Assembly: GCA_001579985.1 (NCBI GenBank)
Contig: LRSR01007179.1
Span: 1 to 24,282 of the forward strand
Direction of reading: 5' to 3'
DNA length: 24,282 nt
Origin: Hypsibius dujardini
Lineage: Eukaryota > Tardigrada > Eutardigrada > Parachela > Hypsibiidae
The notes under the pieces are model-generated. The model made no database searches, was not told where the DNA came from, and was given only the letters and a program-made list of their open reading frames with translations. Positions 14,658 through 24,282 of this stretch are shown one piece after another (position 1 is the stretch's first letter; each line of letters opens with the position of its first letter). The position numbers were made by a program, and so were the translations under genes.

Positions 14658-15699
14658 AGCGAAGATCGGGAACCGTATGTATGTGTAAGACGAATTTGCG
14701 ATGCTACTGTCCCGTACCGGTGAGCAGCGACGGTGAGGGAAACAAATAAAATATCGGGTAAAGTGTAAACAATAGTAGACAATCAACAATAGTGCCAATC
14801 AATCAATCACTCAGCCATTCAATCAGGGGTAAATGACAAGCGAACAAGTCCAATTCACACCGAGAACAACAGAACAAATCCGACAGGGTAAGTAAGACGC
14901 GAACAAGCCCAGGCAAAGAGAATGAACAATAACGAGAGAACACGCGAACAACAGAACAAATCCGACAGGTACGTAAGATGCGAACAAGCCCGATAAAGAA
15001 AACGAACAATAATGAGAAACCACACGAACAACAGAACAAATCCGACAGGGTACGTAAGACGCGAACAAGCCCGATAAAGAAAACGAACAATAACGAGAGA
15101 ACAGACGAACAACAGAACGAGTGCTGAAACGATGCGAACAATGAGCTAGGAATTCTTGGCAAATTTTCAACTTTGCCGAAATGACAGTTTTCAATAAAAA
15201 GGTTGAAAAAACTTTTTTTTGGGTCCCGGCAAAAGAGGAGGTAAGAAGGTCCCAAAAGGGGCGGGGTGGGGGGGGGGATACCGGTCTGCACCACAGGATG
15301 GACAATGTCAATGCGAACAACGGAACATGTTCAACTGATGCAGTGCAAAATCTGCAAATCTTAATTGACTGTTAACTGTCTGTAGGCGTGTTAGGACAGT
15401 AGGACGTCACCAGTGGATGCAAACATCAACACTTGTGCAATACAACATAGTAAAGCGAGTAAATAAGCGTCCCAAAAAAAGTGAGCGAAATTAGAAATGC
15501 CACAAAAAAAATGCGAGTAATTTCAACAGGGTATTCTTTCGCGGTACAAAGCTTTGAGCGAAAAACCAAATTTGAAAGTGTGTAAAGAGTAAAAAAAACG
15601 ACTTCTCCGACGATGTACGTCGGGGAGAAACGTGCAGCTGATGCCGTTACGTGACAAGATTGCAGTACAAAAAGATTCGTGGTGGTTACGCAAGTTTCC
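14658..15699. other. Spacer between PAAT-like and RhoGAP genes; ~80-bp tandem repeat
   Basis: From about 14850 to 15120 a unit of 80-83 bp containing GAACAACAGAACAAATCCGA recurs (starts at 14863, 14946, 15026 and a diverged copy at 15107). The minus-strand frames through it (SLLFVFFIGLVR...) are translations of the repeat. A G-rich run lies near 15258-15278. The rest, to 15699, holds nothing I can assign; the 5' region of the PAAT-like gene and the 3' UTR of the RhoGAP gene must fall here. Confidence 0.7.
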
Positions 15700-16742
15700 T
15701 CAGTCGAGTCGGTCGGATTCCGGCTCTCTGGGAAAAGGACAGAGCATGTATGATCGAGAGTAACGTCGAAGAAGGACAGGTCTTTCTGTCTTTGCTTCCC
15801 TCGTGTCTATCTCTCCTGTCTGCCTGTCTATCTGTCTGTCTGTCTATCTGTCTATCTGTCTGTCTATCTGTCTGTCTATCTGTCTGTCTATCTGTCTGTC
15901 GGTCTGTCGGTCTGTCTGTTTGTCTGTCTGGCTGACTGTCTGGCTGTCTGTCTGTCTGGCTGACTGTCTGTCTGTCTGTCTGTCTACCTGTCTATCTGTC
16001 TGTCTGTCTGTCCTCCCTGTAGCTATCCGTAAGTTTACTCACAACTGCTCCGGAAGAGTTGAGTTTCCTAATCCCATGCATTTCAGTCGATTAGCCTGCT
16101 GTGCGACAATACCATTCGGGATGACAGCCGCCATGGACTGACGGCGAGAGATATTGCTGGTCCGGGAGATGTCCGCCAAGTGGGGCTGCAGAGTGATGAA
16201 ATGATTCACAATCATCCGATAACATGTATTGCCGGTGAAATACTGAGAATTATGAAATTTACATACTCGATTACTGTGTGGTGAAGGGTTCTTATTACGC
16301 AGACCAATTGGTGCAAACGTCAGTAGATTCTGCGAAGCCTCTGGACGCTGCTCCTGGTCCGTAGCGTGGAAGTCGGTCTGCACACTGGCATCCTTCACCT
16401 TTACACCCGCTTTCTTGCCGAGACTGTCCAATTCCCAGAGAGCGAATTTCAGGCAACGTTCCTGGATTTAGCAAAAAGGGAAAGAACGCATGTCTCACTG
16501 ATCTCAGGCATCTGGTACCGGTATGTAAATCTATGGTCTAACATCCTGTCTGACTGGATGTGTTGGGCTGTTTGTCTATCAGAGCTGCTTTTATGCTAGT
16601 TAGTCTGTCTATCAATCTTTCTGTCTGTCTGTTTTCCTGCCTGCTAGTATGTCTGTCAGCCTAGCTACTTAACTAGTCTGTTTGTCTGCTTGCCTGAATA
16701 ATCCGTCTGCCTGACATTCTGACTGCCCCCGTTCTCACACCA

Positions 16743-16783
<41 letters not shown>

Positions 16784-18639
16784 CAGTGTCTCTTCATCCC
16801 TCTGCCTACCTTCCTTCCAGAAAAAGACTATTGATATGGTCGGTCAGTCTACTTACACAGGGAGTGGGCTCCGGTTTCGCAACCGGCTGCTCCTCGAAAT
16901 CCAAACGAATCGGCGCCGTCTTCAGGGGAGATTCTGGATCACTGAGGCCGAGCATTTCGACATCGCCAAAGGTTCGAGGTGTTGAGGTGGCACTTGAAGT
17001 GCTCATACGTAGGCGAGACGGCAGACGCTCTCGGTACGGAGGAGTCGCGGCCGCTGGACTGACAGGAATGACGTACGGCACGCGCACGTGCTCAATCTCT
17101 GGAAGTGGTAGTGGCGGTACCGGCGGCGGCGGCGGCATGACGTGGTGGGCCGCCGCTAACGGATAGGGGGAAGGACGATTCTTTGGCGCGGTGCGAGTAG
17201 TACGTCGAGCGGTCCATTTCTGGAATGGAAAACAGAAACGTAAAAATAATAATCCCGCTTTACCAAAGAGCAAAACGGGCAAACCTGAAATCCATCCACC
17301 ATGGAATGACCGAACGATCGAATGCTCTGCACTGGTGAGCGTGTAAAGGCTCGCGCACGAACTTTCGGCGAATGCGCTTTCGAGGGAGCGGTAAATGCGA
17401 CGGATCTCACCCCGCTCGGGAGGAAACTGCAGCCTGGAGGTGAACAGAGAGACGATTAATATTAAGGCACATAACCGAGAAGGCATCTCGAGACATACTT
17501 GGTCCCACGACGGGCTCATCCGATTCTAGAACGAAGGTCCAGGGTTGGCGGATGATGTATTCCATCAGTCGTTTCTGACATTCGAACTCTTTCACGTTCG
17601 GCACTTTCGACTGGGACCGGCCGGTGAAGAGGGTTGGGCAGACTGTGGCCAGATTACTGGGCGTCATTAGATTCTTCTCACTGTTTCGAGCCACCTCAGC
17701 GAGAACCTGAAAAAACAGCAGGCTAGTTATGAAATTTGGAAAGTAACGTCTTGACACCAGACAGATAACGGACTCAGGCAACGATCAATGTCAGCCAAAA
17801 GTAAGCCAGAGAGCGACGGGTATGAGATGGGCTGCCTGTGCACCGACAGACAGACAAATAGAGTGACATTGATGGAGACAGACAGAGAGGCAACCAGGCA
17901 GGGAAGCAGACAGGCAACCAGGCAGGGAAGCAGACAAGATGCAGTAGCAGAAAAACAAAACGAAAAGACAAAGGGATGGAGATGCAGACAGACAGTAGTC
18001 ATTCAGACAACATTCAGATTCGAACGGACAGACAAAGAGGTAGAAAAGATACAGTAGTTGACAGACAGACAGACACGCAAAAGGGAAACGTTGGCGAGTA
18101 GACAAAGGCATTATCATGGCAAGAGTAGTAGTCAGTCATACAATGCCGCGGTAGAAAAAACTTACGTAAGAAAGGTACATCAGAATCTCCCGAGCGCGGA
18201 ATGGGATCGCTTGAGTAAGGTACTTCATAATCTGATTGGTTTGAAAGGGCGACAACTGATCTGCACAGTCCGGCTCCAACGTTCGCAGAAAATACCGCGT
18301 CAAGCACGCCGGGATTAAACTCTCCGACAGGCCGCTCACCCTGTAAATGAAATACCAGTTCAGTGTTTTCTCCGACAGCAAAGCTACTCTTATGATCCCA
18401 CTTTGTGGAGTGATCATGACCAAGAAAGAAACATACCATTCTTTCATCAGTTGAACCAAATCGGCTGGCTGAAGGTTGGGGATGTCTTTGAGGCTGGCAC
18501 CGCTCTCTATTTGATCCTGCAAAGCAACACTAGAAACGGCTGTAACAGGGCCGGACCGTGATAGGCCCGGAAGTAAATTGGTCAGGCTGACAGATTGATG
18601 GACGAACGGTCAGACGGTCTGTCTGTACATCTGCCTGCC

Positions 18640-18704
<65 letters not shown>

Positions 18705-19586
18705 GGCTTGTTTGACGGTCAGACATCTTCACGGTCTTCCATCCCAAAAGGTCAAATTGTGCAAATTAGACGGGAAATTGTATACTCACACTTGCTTCAT
18801 CAACTCGTTTGCGGTTGGCGGTAAGTCTGAAGAGCCCGACCGACTCTACGTGTTTCAGGATCTCCACACCAACATCACGGAGGAATCTACAATGGAGAGT
18901 GAGATAGGGACAACGTCAAGTAAACTTTGCAGAATCTTTGAATACACACACGAAATTGCAACAAAAATCATACTCAGGTATTTGTAAATGCAATTCAGCG
19001 CCCTTCATGACCGCTTTGGCCAGAACGAGTGGAAGTGTCTCCAGCGTCCGTCCTGTATATTCCTTGGATGCCGCTGGTTTCGCTGACGCGTTCGTCGTGG
19101 TCTCTCCACCATCCACCTGGTCGACCAACGACTGCATAGATCAGCAAGAAGAACGAAACAGTTAAAAATAAAAGGATCAAGCAATCGATTAAGCGATGCT
19201 CTGCCACAGTCCCATGAATCAAATGAATAAACGATTGATCGATTGATTGATTGATTGAGTAATTGATTGATTGATAGACAATTTTAATTGACCTTGTAAT
19301 TGAAAGACTCATTTCTTCGTCCAACTAATCGATGATAAGAATTCTCGGTGCTCTAAAGTTTTAACAATTTCTCGGTAACGAATGCAAAGGCATTTGGCAA
19401 GAAAAGCGGAGAAGCCAACAATATTTTTACATTTGTTAATCAATCAAGATATCAATCAATTGATGAATCCAACGCTGAAAACCGTCCGTAAAAATATACC
19501 TGCGCTTTTGCCACCGCCTTCTGCAGCGCCTTGCGATTCTCCCCCAACCGCTCGGCCACCCATCCCGCCATATCGCTTGCCTCCAT
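15700..19586 (-). CDS. RhoGAP-domain protein, eleven-exon gene, 560 aa
   Basis: Speeds GTP hydrolysis on Rho-family GTPases. Exons by phase and GT-AG sites: 19586-19500, 19131-18974, 18886-18790, 18516-18437, 18340-18166, 17706-17499, 17433-17285, 17219-16857, 16461-16267, 16185-16043, 15727-15700; the reading frame holds through all junctions. The RhoGAP domain spans about 68-265: arginine finger R102 in VGLFRLTANRKR, the conserved lysine K139 in LVQLMKEW, SLIPACLTRYF, and the conserved asparagine N217 in NLMTPSNLATVCPTLF. A Ser/Arg-rich stretch (RAFTRSPVQSIRSFGHS) and a polyproline run (residues 346-358), a possible SH3 ligand, follow. The C-terminal region is unassigned. The 28-base last exon is the weakest part of the model; without it a stop follows EQL. 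I cannot assign an ARHGAP subfamily. Confidence 0.85.
15803..16014. repeat. (TGTC)n microsatellite
   Basis: About 200 bases of TGTC repeat with TATC, GGTC and GGCTGACTGTC interruptions, in the last intron of the RhoGAP gene. Plus-strand frames reading CLSVCLSV are repeat translations. Confidence 0.95.
16600..16785. repeat. Degenerate to perfect (TGTC)n tract
   Basis: Degenerate TGTCTGCC-type sequence leads into a perfect (TGTC)n run at 16743-16783, in the intron between RhoGAP exons 8 and 9. Confidence 0.85.
17820..18075. repeat. GACA-rich intron with a ~25-bp duplication
   Basis: CAGACAGACA tracts plus two copies of GGCAACCAGGCAGGGAAGCA beginning near 17889 and 17914. Intron 5 of the RhoGAP gene; no coding signal. 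Confidence 0.7.
18638..18704. repeat. (TGTC)n microsatellite
   Basis: Near-perfect run of about 16 tetranucleotides in the intron between RhoGAP exons 3 and 4. Confidence 0.95.
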
Positions 19587-20875
19587 ACGGAGTTAAATCT
19601 CACGTGCTCCAAACGGAAAAGACGCTGAGGAAAATCACCTTGCGGCAGCCGAAAAAAAGATCTTTGTAATTCAAAATTCACCAATTCGATTGAGGTTCGC
19701 GTGGTGCTCAGCAAAAAACGAATTTCGAAATGAAATTCTGGGAGTCATAAACAATTTTCCGAGCGCGGAGTTGCAAAACATCAGAACAGCGAAAAAAAGG
19801 GGCAACACTTTGTTTGCGTTCAGAGTAACTTTTTTTGCGTTCAGAGTAACTTTTTTTGCACGCCAAATGCGCTTGTCCTACTGAGTCAAAAACAACCCGC
19901 AGATAGACCGAAGTGTATATGGTGGGAGAGTCCGACCATACTGCCACCGAATAGACCCACTCATCTCGTAAGTGGAAAAAATCTTAATCGGGCCACCCCG
20001 AAATCGAATCACTTGTCTTGTAACTCTGTCTCTCGCGCCGCCCACGAGCCCGAGGTTTGCCGACAGACGGCGCGCGAGATAGGGTTTCGAGAGAGAAAGA
20101 ACATTTTGGCTGATCCGCTGTTTCAAAACAAAAATAGAGGCCATGGAGCCAACGAAAAAAACTGTTCGTATTTTTATAACATGGATCATTCATTTTTATA
20201 AGATTTACTTGGTTGAAAAATTTGTCACTAAAGAATCTCTAAAGCCGAAAAAAATCATAAGAGCCGACGCATGTACACTGCGTATTTACTGCGAACCCAA
20301 TTGGTCCTATTGGCTACATGTAGGAGGAGCTACATTACACTCAATTTTTTCACTAGTCGGACCACCGTAGACAGACTAATGGAAACGCATCCCAGCCTAA
20401 GTATCGGAGATCCGGCGTCTCTTCGTAGAACATGGTTTGAATTGGCTCTGGTATATATATGTTCTCTTTGAGGTAGACGGCGCCCCCGTAGGGTTTACAC
20501 CTACACAGCCAAATTGAAGCGACGATTCAAGTATGCGCCATTCGGAATAAACAGCATTTTCAACGACAGAGGGCGCAAGTGTGCTCCGTGGGACGGGTAA
20601 ATCGGCGAATGGCGGCGAGATGATCACACTTTTCCGTGCACTTCACGTTTGAGAAAGATATAAATTAACTCAGATTATTTCTAGCCACTGGCGTAGTGTT
20701 AAAAAAGAGGAGCAGACATCACCCACAACTTCAGTGTCTGTATCTCATCCGCAAAGGCCAACAGGGCGACGCGATTGACCGACTGACAAAGTTCCAAACT
20801 AAAGCATTTCGATGCAAAAAAGAAGACCAAATCTCACGGGTTAACTCCGAGCACGCGCGACTAAAAAGGTGCGCC
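19587..20875. other. Spacer between RhoGAP 5' end and eEF1-gamma 3' end
   Basis: No gene can be supported. It should hold the RhoGAP promoter and 5' UTR and the eEF1-gamma 3' UTR. A perfect 21-bp direct duplication, GCGTTCAGAGTAACTTTTTTT, lies at 19816-19836 and 19837-19857. Short frames in the region have no recognisable product and no conserved pattern. No clear AATAAA for eEF1-gamma was seen directly after its stop. Confidence 0.55.
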
Positions 20876-23540
20876 TCATTTGAAGATCTTGCCCTGGTTG
20901 AATTTCTTCCCGTCAAAGTCTCCTTCCCACGACCAGTACTCGTTAACCATCTTCTTTGTCTTCGGATCCTTGGGGTCGAGCTTCTTCCAGTCGTACGACT
21001 CATAATCAACCGCCCAGTCAGGACTCAACTGCAATCAAACATGCCAAGTTACGAGAATGAGCAAACATGTCAGCTAAAAACTTCCCAACAAATCAAGACA
21101 CCATGGACAAGTCAACGTACGGTGAACGCCAGATCCTGTCCACGCCATATCCAAACGCCAGAGATGGTGCTGTTGTTGTCGGTACCGAAAAGGGCCACGC
21201 TGGAAAATGCCTGCTTCCGCATCTTATCCAGGCGCTGGAACATGCCTGAAAGAGAAACCAGATTATTCAATCAATCAACCAATCAAGCGACCGGCTTCAT
21301 TAAGTTAACAGCAACAGGTGCCATGCCTCGAACTCCTTGTGCTGGAATCATCACAGATATTTACCTGTGATCAAGTTGCAGCTCATAAACACCTTCTCCA
21401 ACTCCTTCGGAAACTTGTACTCGCCGTACCAGATGGAGTAGTTCTCAGTGTCAAACTTGTCCCAAAAGTATGGGATGGCCACAGTAACAGTGTCCTCGTT
21501 GGAGTATGTGCGCTTCCACTCGTCCATATCGAAAGTTCTGCCGCAAGTAGAGCGAAAGTTTAAAATGACCACCACTGAAATTGAAAACGCAGAAAAACAA
21601 ACCCCTTCGGTAGAGCCTGGAAGGGATCCTTCTCCTTGGGCTCAGCAGCCAGCGCCGCTTCCGCCGCATCCATCTCCTCCTCCTCGTCTTCCTCTTTCTT
21701 CTTAGGCTTCTTCTCCTCCTTGGGCTTTTCCTCCTTCGGGGCCTTCTCCTTCTTCTCCTTCTCCTTTTTGTCACCGGTACCGGCCACCTTGGCCTTATCA
21801 CCGGAGTAGAACTTCACATCACCGAGGACGGTCTTGAACTGCGGCAAGGCCTGCAGTCCTTGGAACCACTTCACGACATTCAGATTCTGACCGCGTAATC
21901 CGCCATCGATCACCTATTGAATAATTAAAAAGATTGTCTAATGTGTAGGCGCAAGTCCGCCAGCACATGCATAAAGCATTAGACGGGGTCTCTCGAGCTG
22001 GAATATGTTTCCTCGCCAACTGCACCAGTAATGGAAGGCCAAAGACGAGTTTCTTCTTACATGAACGAAAGCCAGACGGAGGTCCGAGAAGAGGGTGATG
22101 TCGGCGAGGGTGACTTGATCACCGACCAGGTATTTGTGCTGACCGAGGGTGGTGTTGAGGACAGCGAGGGCCTTCTTCAATTCCTCCAGAGCAACGCTCT
22201 CCTGTACAGATTTCCACACAGTATGAATGAAAATTCCGCCCAATCTGACAAGAGTGTATTGATTGGGCTACGCACAGTTCCGGGAACGGGGCTACCGAAG
22301 GCCTGCAGCGAGAGCGCAACCACCGACGGCACCACCCAGTGTTCCGAGAATCCGGTCCACTGCAAGATTTCCGCCTGCTTCTCGGCAGTCTCGCCGCGGA
22401 GCTGAGCGTTGGCCACTGCAGGAAAAATGAATGCAGTATGAATTGCTAGTTCACTCTAAAAGCGAACTAATAATTAAATCAGACCAAAAACAACGGTTTC
22501 ACCAAGCAATTATCAAACTGCACATCTTGCAGAGAATAAACCGTAGTCAGTCAATCGACAAATCAATCGCAACCGAACCGGTATGTTGTCAAACCCAAGT
22601 CAACGAAATCAATACATCAATCAATCAATCCATCAACAATGAGACTAACTCAATCAATCAAGCAACAATGAGACTCAATCAATCAATCAATCCAGCAACA
22701 ATGAGACTAATTCAATCAATCAAGCAACAATGAGACTCAATTAATCAATCAATCCAGCAACAATGAGTCATGCTATGTGCTCACAATCCGGCTGACGACA
22801 AGATGACAAATAAACATCGATATGTCATCATCCACTCTACCCACAAAACATATACCATCTAGAAAAGAACTTACAGTAGTGGGCGATGGCATTTCCCTCA
22901 CTCAGATGGACCTTTTTGTCGGTCGATTCAAATGCGGGAACCTAAGAAAGGATAAATTCGTCAGGATTAACAAATCGAGAACAAGTCCTAACCAAGTCGA
23001 AATTTGTCTGTTCGCAAGGAAATATTTCCCCATTATTGAAGGGAGGAAATATTATGGAATTGAACATCTATGTCAATATGCCTCCTTTTGTTACCGCAAA
23101 AAATCCAACGAGATTTCAAGGGTCTTTGACAGAGGGTATAAAATTCATAAAAAATATTCCCCTTGCCGTCAAGCAGCTCAATCGAAAGATATTCATCCAA
23201 CACTCACATCTCCGGAGGGGAACTTCTTGAGGAAATCCGCTGACTTGTTGGTCTCTCCGAAGACAAAGTCGGGAGCGTCGGAGATGAGCTGCACCTTCGC
23301 TCCGCTGAACTGGGCAGCGATCAGGCCCTTCTGGGCGCGAAAGTTGTCCGGGTAGGAGTAGAGAGTCTGTGAAAGTAAATATGTCTTTAAAAACATGTCG
23401 GCGCAATGGGCCAACACAACGGCGACATGACATCAGCTGGTAGACCTCAAGACGTGGCCGCGAACTTCCAATTTGGCATTAACGTGCGTAAAATCACAAA
23501 TCACAAGTTCTTCCCCGTTACTTACTCCTGAAACCGCCAT
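20876..23540 (-). CDS. EEF1G: Translation elongation factor 1-gamma, complete, nine exons
   Basis: Structural subunit of the eEF1B nucleotide-exchange complex that recharges eEF1A with GTP. Exons: 23540-23526, 23366-23208, 22941-22875, 22415-22276, 22201-22061, 21913-21603, 21537-21365, 21245-21121, 21028-20876; phases agree throughout and give 427 aa (human: 437). The N-terminal GST-like thioredoxin fold begins [20 protein letters not shown], with [18 protein letters not shown] and EGNAIAHY. The GST C-domain includes [20 protein letters not shown] Lys/Glu linker (about residues 215-260) leads to [16 protein letters not shown] and the C-terminal EF1G domain ([55 protein letters not shown]), ending FNQGKIFK. 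The first exon encodes only five residues. It is divergent from IMP3 and looks fully functional. Confidence 0.97.
22634..22767. repeat. CAACAATGAG repeats in an eEF1-gamma intron
   Basis: CAACAATGAG occurs at 22634, 22663, 22696, 22725 and 22758, alternating spacings of about 29 and 33 bases, i.e. a 62-bp higher-order unit separated by CAAT/ATCA runs. The plus-strand frame here ([14 protein letters not shown]) is a repeat translation. Confidence 0.85.
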
Positions 23541-23945
23541 GTTCTTCGGTGATGGTGGGTAGTGGGTAGATCAGGGAATTCAGGAAAACGAAGCAAGTGC
23601 AGAGATCGCGGACCGGTGGAAGAAAAGTGACTTTCGATGAAAGGCAAAAAATTCAGAGAACTCTCCCCGGAAAGGAAATTGCACGCCCACACACGCAGCC
23701 CAGCCCACATAAAATGATTTTCCATTTCAACATGGGCTGGGCGTCGCAACAGCTGGGTTGTTTATTTCTTGGCCGGTGACGAAATCGTCATTTTTTCTCA
23801 TTCTCCGTGCAAACGTTTTTTGTTAGAAGCAGTAAATTTGGAAAATGTTTTTGCCCGTGTCGAAAGACTTTTGAAATAACAGGGAGGATTGATCCACAGC
23901 CAGTTCGTTGTTTATCTTGTTTTTTTTTCTTCCACCTGCCGGGAG
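23541..23945. promoter_or_regulatory. Bidirectional promoter interval of eEF1-gamma and IMP3
   Basis: 405 bases separate the two divergent start codons of these translation and ribosome-biogenesis genes, so they probably share a promoter. No TATA box is obvious. Just before the IMP3 ATG is a long pyrimidine tract (about 23918-23940) ending GGGAG directly at the ATG, which could be a cis or trans splice acceptor. Confidence 0.5.
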
Positions 23946-24082
23946 ATGCCTCGAAAGTTGCGCTTTCACGAGCAGAAGCTGCTGAAAAAGCTCGACTTTA
24001 TATCATGGGAGGTGGACAATAATCTGCACGAAGTGAAGGTCATGCGGAAGTACCACATTCAGCGGCGGGAAGACTACACAAA
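23946..24082 (+). CDS. IMP3: U3 snoRNP protein IMP3, first exon
   Basis: The first 45 codons plus two bases read [20 protein letters not shown], then [16 protein letters not shown] and HIQRREDYT, which matches the N-terminus of IMP3 closely in eukaryotes. IMP3 is a component of the U3 small nucleolar RNP, pairs U3 with pre-rRNA and is needed for 18S rRNA processing in the nucleolus. The exon ends at a good donor (AA/GTGAGC, 24083); a stop would follow at once if unspliced. The S4 RNA-binding domain lies in exons beyond the window. The gene is divergent from eEF1-gamma. Confidence 0.9.
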
Positions 24083-24146
24083 GTGAGCTGATGCCTTTCC
24101 TGGTTGTAACGCTGTGTCGCTGTGATTGATTGATTGATTGACTGAG

Positions 24147-24282
24147 TGATTGAACATATTAGCGATTCGAATAGACACTCGATTGATCACTTGATTTGAA
24201 GCTTAACTCTTGCCCGTTTGGTTCCTTCCCGCTTGCCTGATTGGTTGATTGAACATATTAGCGATTCGAATAGACACTCGAT
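24147..24282. repeat. 37-bp direct repeat at 99-bp spacing, running off the window
   Basis: TGATTGAACATATTAGCGAT plus the next 17 bases occur at 24147-24183 and again at 24246-24282, where the window ends. This is likely the start of a ~99-bp tandem array in the first IMP3 intron. Confidence 0.8.

Noticed and set aside
14803-15320. Minus-strand ORFs resembling membrane proteins (SLLFVFFIGLV repeats)
   Set aside because: They are translations of the ~80-bp tandem repeat in several frames, not a transmembrane gene.
15651-16141. Cys/Leu/Ser-rich ORFs
   Set aside because: (TGTC)n microsatellite translations.
16186-16266. Unspliced reading through this stretch in the RhoGAP gene
   Set aside because: The frame is open, but it is AT-rich, bounded by GTATGT and CTGCAG, and 81 bp long, so an in-frame intron is more likely; it could be retained in some transcripts.
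12234-22770. CRISPR-like array from evenly spaced repeats
   Set aside because: Eukaryotic DNA; the units are tandem or simple repeats without unique spacers.

Overview
The window joins a large virus-like DNA transposon to a stretch of animal chromosome. About the first 10.7 kb is AT-rich, densely packed and intronless. It encodes the diagnostic set of a Maverick/Polinton (adintovirus-like) element: a protein-primed family B DNA polymerase (cut by the left window edge), an RVE-type integrase, an FtsK/HerA-type packaging ATPase, a PX/pVI-like minor protein, a penton-like minor capsid protein, a double-jelly-roll-type major capsid protein (MCP) and an adenain-like cysteine protease. Four further genes are less usual: a small membrane protein, a secreted leucine-rich-repeat N-cap protein, an adenovirus-fiber-like shaft protein, and a 121-aa helical protein whose stop codon overlaps the fiber start. 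Genes lie on both strands in divergent and convergent pairs with very short spacers. Every ORF inside the window is open. The one apparent break, between MCP and protease, sits exactly on a canonical -1 frameshift heptamer.

From about 10.7 to 11.8 kb come noncoding tandem repeats, a short microrepeat tract and a 260-base assembly gap. No right terminal inverted repeat can be recognised, so the element's right boundary is unresolved.

From about 11.8 kb to the end, base composition is higher in GC and the genes have GT-AG introns filled with TGAT/ATCA and TGTC/GACA simple repeats. Three genes run on the minus strand: a PAAT(C10orf88)-like protein (12472-14657, four exons), a RhoGAP-domain protein (15700-19586, eleven exons, arginine finger present) and translation elongation factor eEF1-gamma (20876-23540, nine exons, complete). 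The first exon of the U3 snoRNP protein IMP3 starts divergently at 23946. I joined all exons by reading-frame phase, and every junction keeps the frame. One intron of the PAAT-like gene holds a small palindromic MITE with TA target duplication. Directly beside it lies a 346-bp foldback element with a 7-bp duplication.

The organism is a metazoan. The repeat-rich introns and Polinton content would fit a flatworm or another lophotrochozoan, but that placement is a guess.

The polymerase and integrase would replicate and insert the element. The ATPase, capsid proteins, PX and protease would build and mature a virion-like particle, and the fiber-like and secreted proteins hint at cell attachment or host interaction. 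The host genes are ordinary housekeeping and signalling genes with no functional link to the element.
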